A stretch of DNA of 25,154 bases from an uncultured Rivibacter sp. (lineage in GTDB: Bacteria; Pseudomonadota; Gammaproteobacteria; Burkholderiales; Burkholderiaceae). The notes under the pieces were generated by a model. The model worked only from the letters and a program-made list of their open reading frames with translations. It searched no databases and had not been told where the DNA came from. The stretch lies in assembly GCA_946481025.1 (NCBI GenBank), contig CAMLNA010000058.1:1-25154 (forward strand). Direction: 5' to 3'. Shown here in pieces: positions 14,800 to 25,141 of the stretch (within the stretch, counting starts at the first letter, position 1; each line of letters begins with the position of its first letter). The translations under genes and the position numbers were made by a program.

Positions 14800-16056
14800 C
14801 TACCGGCCCCGCGCGTGCGCGGAAAAGAGGTCCCACTGCCCCTGGGACACCGAGGCCCAGTCGAACTGCGCGGCATGCGCGCGCACCAGCCCCGCCGCGG
14901 GCGGCTGCTCGAAAAGCCCGTGCACCGCGGCCGCCAGCGCCTCGCGGTCGCGCGCGGCGACGATGCGGCCGACCTCGGGCCGGGTGATCATTTCGCCCAC
15001 CGCCCCCACGTCCACCGCCACCACCGGCGTGCCGCAGGCCATGGCCTCGAGCACCACGTTAGGCCAGCCCTCGCGCAAGGAGGTGAGCAGCAGCACGTCG
15101 GCCGCCGAATAGACGCGGCGCAGTTCCTTCTGCGGCATCGAGGGCCGCAAACTCACCCGCCCGGCCACGCCCAGGCGCTGCGCCAGCGCCTCGAGCTCGC
15201 CGCGCTGCGGCCCTTCGCCCACCAGCAGGAGCTGCCACTGCGGCAAGGCCGGCAGCGCCTCGATGGCCAGCGCAAAGCCTTTCTCGGGCACCAGGTTGCC
15301 GACGCAGGCCGCCAGCCGGCCCGGGCCTGCCAGGCCCAGCGCCTGTCGCGCCGCGAGGCGGTCTTCGGGCCGGAACAGCTCGAAGTCGACGCCGTTGCGC
15401 AGCACGGTGACCTTGGCCGCCTCCACGCCCAGCCCGACCAGCGCCTCCTTCAGCCGGGTGGACACCGCCACCACCGCCGCGGCGCGCTGCGCGGCCCAGC
15501 GGATGCGCTCGCCGCTGCCGGGCAGGCGGCCCAGCACGTTGACGTCGGTGCCGCGTGCGGTCACCACGAAGGGCACGCCCAGGCGTTGCGCCACGATCGC
15601 CGCGGCCACGCCGTCGGGGTAGAAGTAGTGCGCGTCGATGAGGTCGGGCTGCCAGCCGGTGCGCGCCAGCGCCGCGATGTCGCGCAGCGCGGCGCGCGCC
15701 ATGTTGTCAGGCTGCATGGCCACCCCGACCTTGGGCAGCATGAGATAGCGCGGGTGCGACACCTGCAGGCCGCTGTCGCGCGTGGTGCGCCGCGGCGTGG
15801 CGGCAAACCGGCCGTACTGGCCGAAGGCCTCGCCCTTGAACGGAAACCAGGGCACCGGGGCCACCACGCGGGCATCGACCTCGGGCCGGCTGCGCAGCAG
15901 GTGCACCAGGCGCGTCTCGACGAAGATGCCGTGGCGCGGGCGGGCCACGCTCGGGAACAGCGAGGTGAGGGTCAGCACGCGCAGGGTGGTGCTGCCGGCT
16001 GCAGCCGGCGCATCCGGGTGCGGCACGGCGCCACCCAGCACGGCTGCACTGCTCAT
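14800..16056 (-). CDS. Glycosyltransferase family 4
   Basis: A 418-residue GT-B fold transferase from the ATG at 16056; another ATG at 16092 would add 12 residues and lies inside an inverted repeat, so I prefer the shorter form. The N-terminal LRVLTLTSLFPSVARPRHGIF is typical of GT4 enzymes in exosortase-A EPS loci (related to TuaC). The C-terminal donor-binding motif is REGWPNVVLEAMACGTPVVA with the catalytic Glu of the EX7E element. No membrane segment. It adds a sugar to the lipid-linked repeat unit in the cytoplasm; donor and acceptor are unknown. The following gene (Wzy-like) begins 7 bp after its stop, and the AlgD-like gene lies upstream across a repeat-containing 139-bp gap. Confidence 0.88.
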   Translation of the reverse strand: MSSAAVLGGAVPHPDAPAAAGSTTLRVLTLTSLFPSVARPRHGIFVETRLVHLLRSRPEVDARVVAPVPWFPFKGEAFGQYGRFAATPRRTTRDSGLQVSHPRYLMLPKVGVAMQPDNMARAALRDIAALARTGWQPDLIDAHYFYPDGVAAAIVAQRLGVPFVVTARGTDVNVLGRLPGSGERIRWAAQRAAAVVAVSTRLKEALVGLGVEAAKVTVLRNGVDFELFRPEDRLAARQALGLAGPGRLAACVGNLVPEKGFALAIEALPALPQWQLLLVGEGPQRGELEALAQRLGVAGRVSLRPSMPQKELRRVYSAADVLLLTSLREGWPNVVLEAMACGTPVVAVDVGAVGEMITRPEVGRIVAARDREALAAAVHGLFEQPPAAGLVRAHAAQFDWASVSQGQWDLFSAHARGR

Positions 16057-16091
16057 GTGCGGGTCCTGCGGTGCTGCTGAACACCCCTGCA

Positions 16092-16184
16092 TTCACCGCG
16101 CAGGCGCGGGGAACGCAGAGGACCGCAGAGCAAGCGCCGGCATTGCCCCGCGAGCCTGCGCGCCCTCTGCGCCTGCGCGGTGAA
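16092..16184. repeat. Inverted repeat with 16-bp perfect arms and internal CGCAGAG copies
   Basis: TTCACCGCGCAGGCGC (16092-16107) is repeated exactly, inverted, at 16169-16184, separated by 61 bp. Inside, CGCAGAG occurs at 16114-16120 and 16124-16130 and in reverse orientation at 16165-16171. It fills most of the gap between the AlgD-like gene and the GT4 gene. The TTCACCGC...CGCAGAG wording resembles short palindromic repeats scattered in many proteobacterial genomes. No target-site duplication or transposase is evident. In RNA it could fold into a long stem at the 3' end of the algD message. Confidence 0.7.
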
Positions 16185-16195
16185 GCATTCCTGCC

Positions 16196-17511
<1,316 letters not shown>

Positions 17512-17515
<4 letters not shown>

Positions 17516-18735
17516 GGCGATTGAGGGGTGAGGTTGGAATCGGGAACGTAGGACTTGACGCAGCGTTCGATGATCGCGTCGAGCCGCTTCATGGAATTGG
17601 GCCACGCATGGTTGGTCAGCACGCGCTCGCGGCCGGCCTTCGACAACCTGGCCCGCTCGGCCGGGTTGTCGAGGATGCTCAGGATGGCGTCGCACTGCTC
17701 CTGCGGCGTGTCGCCTGCCAGCAGGTGCTCGCCGGGGATCGCGTCCACGCCGCCGGCGGCGATGTGGCTCGCCACCACCGGCACGCCCATCGCCATGGCT
17801 TCGAGGATCTTGTTCTGGGTGCCGCGCGCGATGCGCAGCGGCGCCACGGTGAGGGCGGCACGGGTGACGTAGGGCCGCACGTCGGGCACCGAGCCGGTGA
17901 CGGTGACGCCCGGGATCTCACCCAGCTTCCACACCGCGGGCGACGGGTCGGCGCCCACGATCTGCAGCTTGACCGACGGGCGCTTCGCCTTCAGCAGCGG
18001 CAGCACGTTGGCGCAGAAGTCGAACATGCCCTGCTGGTTGGGGAAGTAGTCCATGCGGCCGATGAAGACCACCGTGTCGGGGTCGTACTCGACGCTTTGC
18101 ACCGGCGCGAAGAAGTCGTTGTCCACGCCGTTGGGGAACCAGTCGCTGGGCGTGTCGGCGCCCAGGTCGAGCAGGGTCCGGTGCTCGGAGCGGGTGATGG
18201 TGCTCAGGAAGTCGAAGCGGCTCGCGAGGCGCTTCTCGAGCGAGCGTACCCGCGTGCCCTCCCACCAGTAGCCCCACGACAGCGGCCAGGGCTTGTGCTG
18301 CGCGTACTCCAGCCACTTGGCCGAGTCCATGTCGCCGTAGTCGAGGATCTTCGGGATGCCCTTCACATGCTCGACGTACTGCGCCACGGACGAGCAGTGC
18401 ACGAAGATGAGGTCGAAGCGCTGCCCGGCGAGCAGCCGGTCGATGTCGCGCCGCAGCTTGCCGCTGTAGAAGTACGACTCCGAGGCCGACTGCGGCGTGG
18501 GCAGCGTGGCCGCCATGCGCAGGGTCTGCACGCGGTCGTCGACCTGGCCGATGTGGAACTCGTGGCAGTAAGGCGCGATGCCTTGCGCGTCCTGCGTCTG
18601 CTGGTCGGAGCGGGTGATCGAGCACACCACCACCTCGTGCGACTGCGCGAGGTGCTTGATCATGTTGAACGGCCGGATGGTGCCGCCGCGCTTGGGCGGG
18701 TACGGGAAGCGGTGGCAGACGTAGAGGATCCTCAT
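17512..18735 (-). CDS. Glycosyltransferase, exosortase A/PEP-CTERM-associated (TIGR03087-like)
   Basis: A 407-residue GT-B transferase. The opening MRILYVCHRFPYPPKRGG followed by IRPFNMIKHL is diagnostic of the sugar transferase that accompanies exosortase A (TIGR03087 family in my memory). Later segments are typical too: DYGDMDSAKWLEYA, WFPNGVDNDFFAP, VFIGRMDYFPNQ and APLRIARGTQNKILEAMAMG, the last being the donor-binding region. Cytoplasmic, no membrane segment. Adds a sugar to the EPS repeat unit; specificity unknown. It is coupled on both sides: its ATG overlaps the amidotransferase stop (18732-18735) and its TGA overlaps the AlgD-like start. That arrangement suggests these three products are needed in balanced amounts. 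Confidence 0.9.
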
Positions 18736-20657
18736 GCCACGGCCTCCTCGAGTTCGTCGGCCACGTCGCTGGACGAGCGGCCGTCGAGGTAGACCCGGCA
18801 CCACACCTCGAGGTTGAGCAGCGCGAGCAGCTTGTCGGTGCCGTCGACCCGGCTGGCGCGGTGATCCTCGATCAGGCGGGCCACCGGCGCATGGTGGAGC
18901 AGCCCGCGCCTTTCCATGCTCTCGCGCGACAGCGCGCCCTCGAGCATCTCGGACAGAGCGCCCTTCATCCAGGCGCCCATGGGCGCGCCGAAGCCGCGCT
19001 TGGGGCGGTACAGCACCTCGCGCGGCAGCACGTCGGCCAGCGCCTTCTTCAGCACGGACTTCAGTTCCCCGCCTGCCACCTTGTGCTGCGCCGGGATCTG
19101 CGCGGCCAGCTCCACGAGCTCGTGGTCGAGCAGCGGCACGCGGCATTCGAGCGAGGCGGCCATCGTCATCTTGTCGGTGAGCATCAACAGGTCGTCGGGC
19201 ATCTGGGTGCGGGCGTCGACCGCGAACATGCGGGCCAGCGCATCTTCGCCGCCGGAGGCTTCGAAGGCGGCGGCGATCGCGTCGAAGCGTTCGCGCGGGG
19301 CGTGTTTCATGAGCTGCGTGGTGTCGTCGTGCGGGAAGACGCCCACGTAGGCGCGGTAGCGCTCGGTGAAGGGCGAGGCCGCCGCGCCGAGGAAGTTCTT
19401 CGCCAGGCGCGAGTAGTTGAGCCACTTCGAATGCCGGTCGCTGGGCAGCAGGTCGGCCAGCCAGGCGGCGCTGCGCCTGGCCGGCTGCGGCAGCCAGTTC
19501 ATGTAGCGCATGTAGTGCTCGCCCAGGTAGCGCCGGTAGCCGCCGAACAGCTCGTCGCCGCCCACCCCCGACAGGATGACCTTGACGTCGCGGCGCGCGA
19601 ACTCCGACACCAGGTAGGTGGTGACGAAGGCGCTGTCGGCGATGGGTTCGTCCATGTGCCACAGCAGCTTGGGCAGCAGGCGCACGACGTCGGGCTTGAC
19701 CAGGATCTCGTGATGGTCGGTGCCGAACATCTGCGCCACCTGGCGCGCGTAGTCGAGCTCGTTGTAGAAGCGCTCGGCGGCGCCGCCGTCGAAACCGATG
19801 GAGTACGTCTTGACCGGGCCGCTGCTGTGCCGGGCCATGAAGGCCAGCACCGCGCTCGAGTCGATGCCGCCCGACAGGAAGGCGCCGATCGGCACGTCGC
19901 TCACCATCTGCATGCGCACCGACTCCTCGAGCCGCGCGCGCACGCGCTGCACCCATTCGCCGGCGCTCACGTTGGCGTCCACCGTGGTGGGCGGCTGCCA
20001 GTAGGTGTCGACCGACACGCCTGCCGCCGACACCTTGAGGACGGAAGCGATGGGCAGCTTGCGGATGCCGCGGAACATCGACAGCGGCGCGGGCACGTAG
20101 CCCAGGTCGAGGTAGCTGGCCAGCGCGGCGGGATCGACCTCGCGGCCCACGCCCGGCAGCTCGAGCAGCGCCTTGGCCTCGGTGGAAAAGGCCACCCGCC
20201 TGCCGTCGTTGAGCCAGTACAGCGGCTTGATGCCCAGGCGGTCGCGGCCGACGAGCAGCGTCTGGCGATGCTTGTCCCACAGCGCGAAGGCGAACATGCC
20301 GTTCAGGCGCTCGACGAAACGCTCGCCCCACTGGGCATAGCCGTGCAGCGCGACCTCGCTGTCGGAGTGGGTCCTGAACTGGTGGCCGTGCGCCTGCAGC
20401 TCTGCGCGCAGCTCGCGGTAGTTGTAGATCTCGCCGTTGCACACCAGCACCAGCGAGCCGTCATGGTTGGACAGCGGCTGGTGGCCGCCGGAGAGGTCGA
20501 TGATGGACAGGCGCCGCATGCCGATGGCGCAGCGGCCGTCGACATGGCCGCCCGCGTCGTCCGGGCCGCGGTGGACCGTGACGTTGCCCATGCGGTCGAG
20601 CCACTCGCCCTGGGCGGGGGTACCGTCGAGCTGAAAGAAACCGTGGATGCCACACAT
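18732..20657 (-). CDS. Asparagine synthase-type glutamine amidotransferase (second copy)
   Basis: A 641-residue protein from the ATG at 20657 (MCGIHGFFQL). The glutaminase domain is complete: Cys2 exposed after Met removal, Arg49 in MRRLSIID, VHRGPD (28-33), CNGEIYNY (73-80) and HSDSE (97-101). The synthetase domain has SGGIDSS (262-268), GVGGDELFGG and KRGFGAPMGAW. It therefore should hydrolyse glutamine, channel ammonia and amidate an adenylated carboxylate. In this locus the likely target is a uronic acid of the EPS chain rather than free aspartate; that is inferred from the AlgD-like gene two places downstream. It has about 0.64 kb more sequence than short AsnB forms because of an extended C-terminal region. 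Gap to the preceding glycosyltransferase is 26 bp. Confidence 0.9.
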   Translation of the reverse strand: MCGIHGFFQLDGTPAQGEWLDRMGNVTVHRGPDDAGGHVDGRCAIGMRRLSIIDLSGGHQPLSNHDGSLVLVCNGEIYNYRELRAELQAHGHQFRTHSDSEVALHGYAQWGERFVERLNGMFAFALWDKHRQTLLVGRDRLGIKPLYWLNDGRRVAFSTEAKALLELPGVGREVDPAALASYLDLGYVPAPLSMFRGIRKLPIASVLKVSAAGVSVDTYWQPPTTVDANVSAGEWVQRVRARLEESVRMQMVSDVPIGAFLSGGIDSSAVLAFMARHSSGPVKTYSIGFDGGAAERFYNELDYARQVAQMFGTDHHEILVKPDVVRLLPKLLWHMDEPIADSAFVTTYLVSEFARRDVKVILSGVGGDELFGGYRRYLGEHYMRYMNWLPQPARRSAAWLADLLPSDRHSKWLNYSRLAKNFLGAAASPFTERYRAYVGVFPHDDTTQLMKHAPRERFDAIAAAFEASGGEDALARMFAVDARTQMPDDLLMLTDKMTMAASLECRVPLLDHELVELAAQIPAQHKVAGGELKSVLKKALADVLPREVLYRPKRGFGAPMGAWMKGALSEMLEGALSRESMERRGLLHHAPVARLIEDHRASRVDGTDKLLALLNLEVWCRVYLDGRSSSDVADELEEAVA

Positions 20658-20683
20658 GTGGAAGTTGCTCCGTTCCCTGGGCC

Positions 20684-21937
20684 TCAGCCGCGCGCGACGG
20701 ACGAGTTGATCGCGCTGCCGCCCGGCTGCCGCTCGCACACGCGGGCATAGACGTCGGCATAGCGGGCCACGCTGCGGGCCCACGTGCGCTCGGTCTCGAC
20801 GAAGCGACGCGCGCGCTGGCGCATCGCGTCCCAGCCGGCGCGGTGGTCGAGCAGGCCGGCCACGGCTTGCGCCAGCGCCTGGGCCTTGCCCGCCGGGAAC
20901 AGCACGCCGGTGTCGCCGTCGCGGATGAGTTCACGGTGGCCGCCCACGTCGGAAGCGACGAACATGCGGCCCTGCGCCATGGCCTCCAGCGGCTTGAGCG
21001 GCGTGACCAGCTCGGTGAGCCGCATCGACTGCCGCGGATAGGCCAGCACGTCGATCAGTTCGTAGTAGCGCTGCACCTCGGCATGCGGCACGCGGCCGGT
21101 GAAGATGACCCGCTCGGCGATGCCCAGCTGTTGCGCCTGCGCCTTGAGGGCCGCCTCCTGCGGGCCGCCGCCCACCAGCAGCACGCGCAGCTCGGGCCGC
21201 GCCGGCGCCAGCCGGGCCGCGGCCTCCAGCAGCAGGTCGAGGCCCTCGTAGCCGTAGAAGGAGCCGGCAAAACCCAGCACGGTGGCGCCGTCCAGGCCCA
21301 GCCTGCCGCGCAGCGCAGCGTCGGCCGGCGCGCCGTAGGCGAAGGAGGTGACGTCCACCGCGTTCGGGATGACGGTGATGCGCGAGGCGTCGATGCCGCG
21401 CGACATGATGTCGCCGCGCAAGCCTTCGCAGATGGTCGTGATGGCGTCCACGCGCTTGAGCGCGTAGCTCTCCAGCCCGCGCGAGAGGCGGTAGCGCAGG
21501 CTGCCTTCGCGGGTGCTGCCGTGGTCCACCGCGGCGTCTTCCCAGGAGGCGCGCATCTCGTAGACCACCGGGATGCCACGGCGGCGACCCACGCTGAGCG
21601 CGGGCAGCGCGTTGAGCACCGGCGAGTGGGCATGCAGCACGTCGGGCTGCAGCCGGGTGACCAGTTCGTCGAGCCTGGCGGCGGTGGCGCGCATCTCGTC
21701 GAAGTAGGGTCCCGCGGCCGGCAGCTTCGACAGCAGGCCGGGCGTGAACGGCGTGCGATGGAAGGTCCAGCCGTCGGCGGTTTCCTCGGGCGCGCCGGAG
21801 CCGCCGTAGTGCCTCGGCGTGGTGACGTGGTGGGTGTCCCAGCCGAGCGCGCGCTGCTCGCGCAGGATGGACACGGTGCGGAAGCTGTAGCCGCTGTGCA
21901 GCGGCAAGGAGTGGTCGAGGACGTGCAGGATGCGCAT
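20684..21937 (-). CDS. Glycosyltransferase, exosortase A-associated (TIGR04063/Daro_2409-like)
   Basis: A 417-residue GT4-type enzyme. It begins MRILHVLDHSLPLHSGYSF, an opening I recognise as specific to the exosortase A-associated Daro_2409-type transferase. Donor-site segments are GFAGSFYGYEGLDLLLEA, AERVIFTGRVPHAEV and LVTPLKPLEAMAQGRMFVAS; the last contains the EX7E-like catalytic region. There is no membrane segment. It should act in the cytoplasm on the undecaprenyl-linked repeat unit. It lies between the two complete amidotransferase genes (23-bp and 26-bp gaps). Sugar specificity is not known for the family. Confidence 0.9.
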   Translation of the reverse strand: MRILHVLDHSLPLHSGYSFRTVSILREQRALGWDTHHVTTPRHYGGSGAPEETADGWTFHRTPFTPGLLSKLPAAGPYFDEMRATAARLDELVTRLQPDVLHAHSPVLNALPALSVGRRRGIPVVYEMRASWEDAAVDHGSTREGSLRYRLSRGLESYALKRVDAITTICEGLRGDIMSRGIDASRITVIPNAVDVTSFAYGAPADAALRGRLGLDGATVLGFAGSFYGYEGLDLLLEAAARLAPARPELRVLLVGGGPQEAALKAQAQQLGIAERVIFTGRVPHAEVQRYYELIDVLAYPRQSMRLTELVTPLKPLEAMAQGRMFVASDVGGHRELIRDGDTGVLFPAGKAQALAQAVAGLLDHRAGWDAMRQRARRFVETERTWARSVARYADVYARVCERQPGGSAINSSVARG

Positions 21938-21960
21938 GCTGGCGGTACGGGGCGGCAGTC

Positions 21961-23910
21961 TCAGGCGGCGGCCAGGGCCGACTGCGGCACGGCGCTGGCG
22001 GCAGGCACCGCGGCACGGGTGGGTTCACCCACGCGCAGGAAGGCCTCGAACATCAGCAGCGTCCACAGGGGTGCGCTGTAGTCGCGCTGGCCGGCCGCAT
22101 GCGCGTCGACCAGGTGCTCCAGGTACTTGCGGTTGAAGAAGCCGGTCTGCCCCAGCTGGCCTTCGAGCAGCGCGGCGCGCACGCGCTGCTTGAGCGGCCC
22201 GCGGAACCAGCGCGCCAGCGGCACGGCAAAGCCCATCTTCGGGCGGTACAGCACGTCGTTGGGCAGGTGCGGCTCCATCGACTTCTTGAGCAGCCACTTG
22301 CCCTCGCCGCTCTTGATCTTGACGCCCGACGACAGGCTGGCCACCCACTCGACCAGCTTGTGGTCCATGAGCGGCTCGCGCACTTCGAGCGCATGCGCCA
22401 TGCTGGCGCGATCGACCTTGGTGTTGATGTCGCCGATCAGGTAGGTCTGCATGTCCAGGTACTGGATCAGCGACAGCGGATCGTCGGTGCCGGCCCGCGA
22501 GGCGTGGTCATGGAACACCTCGACCGCCTGGTAGCCGCCCAGCTGCCGGCGCAGCTCAGGCGAGAACAGCATGGCCCGCATGTCTTCGCGAAAGATCGAC
22601 ACGCTGTGGAAATAGGCCGCGACCGAATCTCGTGCCAATGCCTGGAAGGTGGACTTGGCCCGCAGGAAGCGCGGCGCACGATCGGCCTTCGGGTACAGCC
22701 GGCCCAGCGTGCCGAACAGCGGCCTGCGCAGCCCCAGCGGCAGCGCGGCGCGCATGCGCTCCTCGTTCAGGTGCAGGCGGTAGCGGCGGTAGCCGCCGAA
22801 GCTTTCGTCGCCGCCGTCGCCTGACAGCGCCACGGTGACGTGGCGGCGCGCCAGCTGGCACACCCGGTAGGTCGGGATGGCCGAGCTGTCGGCATAGGGT
22901 TCGTCGTACAGCGCGGCGAGCGTGTCGATGAGGTCGAAGTCGTCGGTCTCGACGCGGTCGACGAAGTGGCGCGTCTGGTAGCGGTCGGCCACCAGCTGCG
23001 CGAAGGCGGTTTCGTCGAACTTGGGGTCGTCGAAGGAAATCGAGCAGGTGTTGACCGGGCCGTTGGACTGGCCGGCCATCATGGCCACCACCGCGCTCGA
23101 ATCGACGCCGCCCGAGAGGAAGGCGCCCAGCGGCACCTCGGAGATCATGCGCAGGCGCACGCTCTCGCGCAGGCGCTCGAGCAGCTCGGCCTGCGCGTCT
23201 TCGGGGGTGATCGGGTTGTCGCCGGTGAAGCGCACGTCCCAGTAGCGGCGCGGCGGCGGCGCAGGCTGGCCGCGGCGCAGCGTGAGGGTGTGGCCGGGCG
23301 CCAGCTTCAGCGCCGAGGTGTAGATGGTGCGCGGCTCGGGCACGTAGCCCAGCGCGAAATAGTCCTCGACCGAGCGCGGGTCGATCTGGCGCGACAGGTT
23401 GCCGTGCGCAAGCAGGGCCTTGAGTTCGGAGCCGAACACGAACATGCCGTCGGGCAGCATGGCGTAGAACAGCGGCTTCACGCCGAGCCGGTCGCGCGCG
23501 AGGAACAGGGTCTGCTTCCTGTCGTCCCAGATGGCGAAGGCGAACATGCCGCGCAGGCGGTCCACACAGGCTTCGCCCCAGGCCTCCCAGGCGTGCACGA
23601 TCACCTCGGTGTCGCTGCGCGTGCGGAAGTGGTAGCCCAGCGCCTGCAGCTCCGGAATGAGCTCCTGGTAGTTGTAGATCTCGCCGTTGAAGACGATCAC
23701 CACCGAGTGGTCTTCGTTGAACAGCGGCTGCTGGCCGGTGGCCAGGTCGATGATCGACAGGCGCTTGTGGCCCAGGCCCACGCCGGGTGCGATGTGGGTG
23801 CCGGTTTCATCGGGGCCGCGGTGATGCTGCGACTCGTTCATGCGCACGAGCTGGCCGCGCTCGATGGAGCGCATGCCGCGTGAATCCCAGATGCCAACGA
23901 TGCCGCACAT
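21961..23910 (-). CDS. Exosortase A system-associated amidotransferase 1 (TIGR03108-like)
   Basis: A 649-residue asparagine synthase-type amidotransferase. Start at MCGIVGIWDS, ATG at 23910, with Cys2 as glutaminase nucleophile. Intact motifs: HHRGPDETG (29-37), Arg50 in HKRLSIID, FNGEIYNYQE (74-83), RSDTEVIVHAW (98-108), SGGVDSS (266-272), SGDGGDESFGG and KMGFAVPLARWF. The pattern HAWEAWGEACVDRLRGMFAFA and its length match the amidotransferase named for exosortase-A loci (TIGR03108 in memory). It would transfer glutamine-derived ammonia to a carboxyl group on the polysaccharide or its precursor. The preceding glycosyltransferase gene ends 16 bp upstream; only a weak AAAGA ribosome binding site precedes the ATG. 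Confidence 0.92.
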   Translation of the reverse strand: MCGIVGIWDSRGMRSIERGQLVRMNESQHHRGPDETGTHIAPGVGLGHKRLSIIDLATGQQPLFNEDHSVVIVFNGEIYNYQELIPELQALGYHFRTRSDTEVIVHAWEAWGEACVDRLRGMFAFAIWDDRKQTLFLARDRLGVKPLFYAMLPDGMFVFGSELKALLAHGNLSRQIDPRSVEDYFALGYVPEPRTIYTSALKLAPGHTLTLRRGQPAPPPRRYWDVRFTGDNPITPEDAQAELLERLRESVRLRMISEVPLGAFLSGGVDSSAVVAMMAGQSNGPVNTCSISFDDPKFDETAFAQLVADRYQTRHFVDRVETDDFDLIDTLAALYDEPYADSSAIPTYRVCQLARRHVTVALSGDGGDESFGGYRRYRLHLNEERMRAALPLGLRRPLFGTLGRLYPKADRAPRFLRAKSTFQALARDSVAAYFHSVSIFREDMRAMLFSPELRRQLGGYQAVEVFHDHASRAGTDDPLSLIQYLDMQTYLIGDINTKVDRASMAHALEVREPLMDHKLVEWVASLSSGVKIKSGEGKWLLKKSMEPHLPNDVLYRPKMGFAVPLARWFRGPLKQRVRAALLEGQLGQTGFFNRKYLEHLVDAHAAGQRDYSAPLWTLLMFEAFLRVGEPTRAAVPAASAVPQSALAAA

Positions 23911-23926
23911 GTTTTCTTTGACCGTC

Positions 23927-25102
23927 CTAGCTGTGGCGGGGCTCGATCGCCCCGCGGGCTGCTGCCTGGGCCAGCAGCCTCTCGTAAACGTCGCCGTAGG
24001 CCGCGACCATGCCATCCAGGCTGAAGCGCGCCTCGACATCGGCCCGCGCGCGTTGCCCGCGTTCACGGGCCGCCTGCGGGTGCTCGAAGTCATCGAGCAG
24101 CGCGCGAGCCATCGTATCCACGTCTTGCGCCGGCACAAGCCGCCCAGTCGCGGGGTCTGAGAGCAGCTCCACGTTCCCCCCCACCTGGGTGGCCACGATG
24201 GGCAGGGCCGTCGCCATGGCCTCCAGGATGGTGTTGGAAATGCCCTCGGAGATCGACGGCAGCACGAAGGCGTCGAGGCCGCGCAGGACCTGCGGCACGT
24301 CGTCGCGCGCGCCCGCCAGCCAGGCGAGCTGGGCCACTCCGGCCTCGACCAGCACCTGCTCGACCTGGGCGCGCAGCGGGCCGTCGCCCGCGATCACGAG
24401 GCGCATGCGCCGACGCGCCTCGGGCGAGGTCGCCACGGCGCGCACGAAGGCGCGCGCCAGCAGCACCTGGTCCTTGATGGCCGACAGGCGGCCCACGGTG
24501 CCCACCAGCCAAAGGTCACCCCGGGTTTCGAAGGGCGAACCGGCGATGGCCTCCCGCCCCCCGGCCGCGGGGTGGAAGCGCTGCGTGTCGACGCCGTTGT
24601 ACAGCTGCGCGATGCGCGGGCCCGGCACACCGACGTGCTGCGAAAGGTAGTGCTCGATGTGGCGCGACAGCGCGATGTACTGGTGCACGAAGGGCCGGTA
24701 GGCCCGCCGCACCAGGCGGTACTTCCGGCTGCTGCCGTCGGGATCGCTGCTGTCCCAGCCGTGTTCGCCGTGGATGCGGATGGGCACGCCGGCCCAGGCC
24801 GCGGGCAGCGACATTTCCAGCGCGGCGAGGTTGCGGGTGTGCACGATGGCCGGCCGCAGCTCGCGCAGCAGGCGGCGCATGCGCGGCGCGATCCACAGGC
24901 CCTGGCCAGGAGGCTTGTTCAGCGCGAACAGCTGCACGTCGTCGCGCCGGATGCGCTTGGAGAAGTCGGTGACTTCGGTGAGCGCGATCACCGCATGCCG
25001 GAAGCGGTCGGCCGGCAGCTGGTTGATGAGGTTGACGACGCCGTTTTCGAGGCCGCCGATGTCGAACCGGTGCAGCACATGGGCCACGAGGGGTCGGGGC
25101 AC
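23927..25102 (-). CDS. Glycosyltransferase, exosortase A-associated (TIGR03088-like)
   Basis: A 391-residue GT4 enzyme if the GTG at 25102 is used (VPRPLVAHVLHRF). The opening LVAHVLHRFDIGGLENGVVN, followed by RFRHAVIALTEVTDF, is typical of the TIGR03088 transferase of exosortase-A loci. Donor-site motifs are LWLVGTVGRLSAIKDQ and PSISEGISNTILEAMATALP. The frame stays open from 25102 to the window edge without a stop, so a start further out cannot be excluded; family members usually begin only a few residues before this motif, so the GTG is plausible. Acts in the cytoplasm on the lipid-linked repeat unit. It is the first gene visible in block C, but the operon may begin beyond the edge. Confidence 0.88.
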   Translation of the reverse strand: MPRPLVAHVLHRFDIGGLENGVVNLINQLPADRFRHAVIALTEVTDFSKRIRRDDVQLFALNKPPGQGLWIAPRMRRLLRELRPAIVHTRNLAALEMSLPAAWAGVPIRIHGEHGWDSSDPDGSSRKYRLVRRAYRPFVHQYIALSRHIEHYLSQHVGVPGPRIAQLYNGVDTQRFHPAAGGREAIAGSPFETRGDLWLVGTVGRLSAIKDQVLLARAFVRAVATSPEARRRMRLVIAGDGPLRAQVEQVLVEAGVAQLAWLAGARDDVPQVLRGLDAFVLPSISEGISNTILEAMATALPIVATQVGGNVELLSDPATGRLVPAQDVDTMARALLDDFEHPQAARERGQRARADVEARFSLDGMVAAYGDVYERLLAQAAARGAIEPRHS

Positions 25103-25126
25103 CCCGCTCGCCGGGTACGGCGATCG

Positions 25127-25141
25127 ACCCTCCGCGAGGGT
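25127..25141. repeat. Short perfect hairpin palindrome near right edge
   Basis: ACCCTC (25127-25132) and GAGGGT (25136-25141) form a 6-bp stem with a 3-base CGC loop, upstream of the TIGR03088-like gene. No T-tract is seen on either strand within the window. It could be the end of a repeat or the leader of the operon; too little flanking sequence to tell. Confidence 0.35.

Noticed and set aside
18732..23910. Housekeeping asparagine synthetase (asnB)
   Set aside because: Both complete copies sit inside a run of exosortase-A-type glycosyltransferases and have the longer form (641-649 residues); a polymer-modifying amidotransferase role is more likely than asparagine synthesis.
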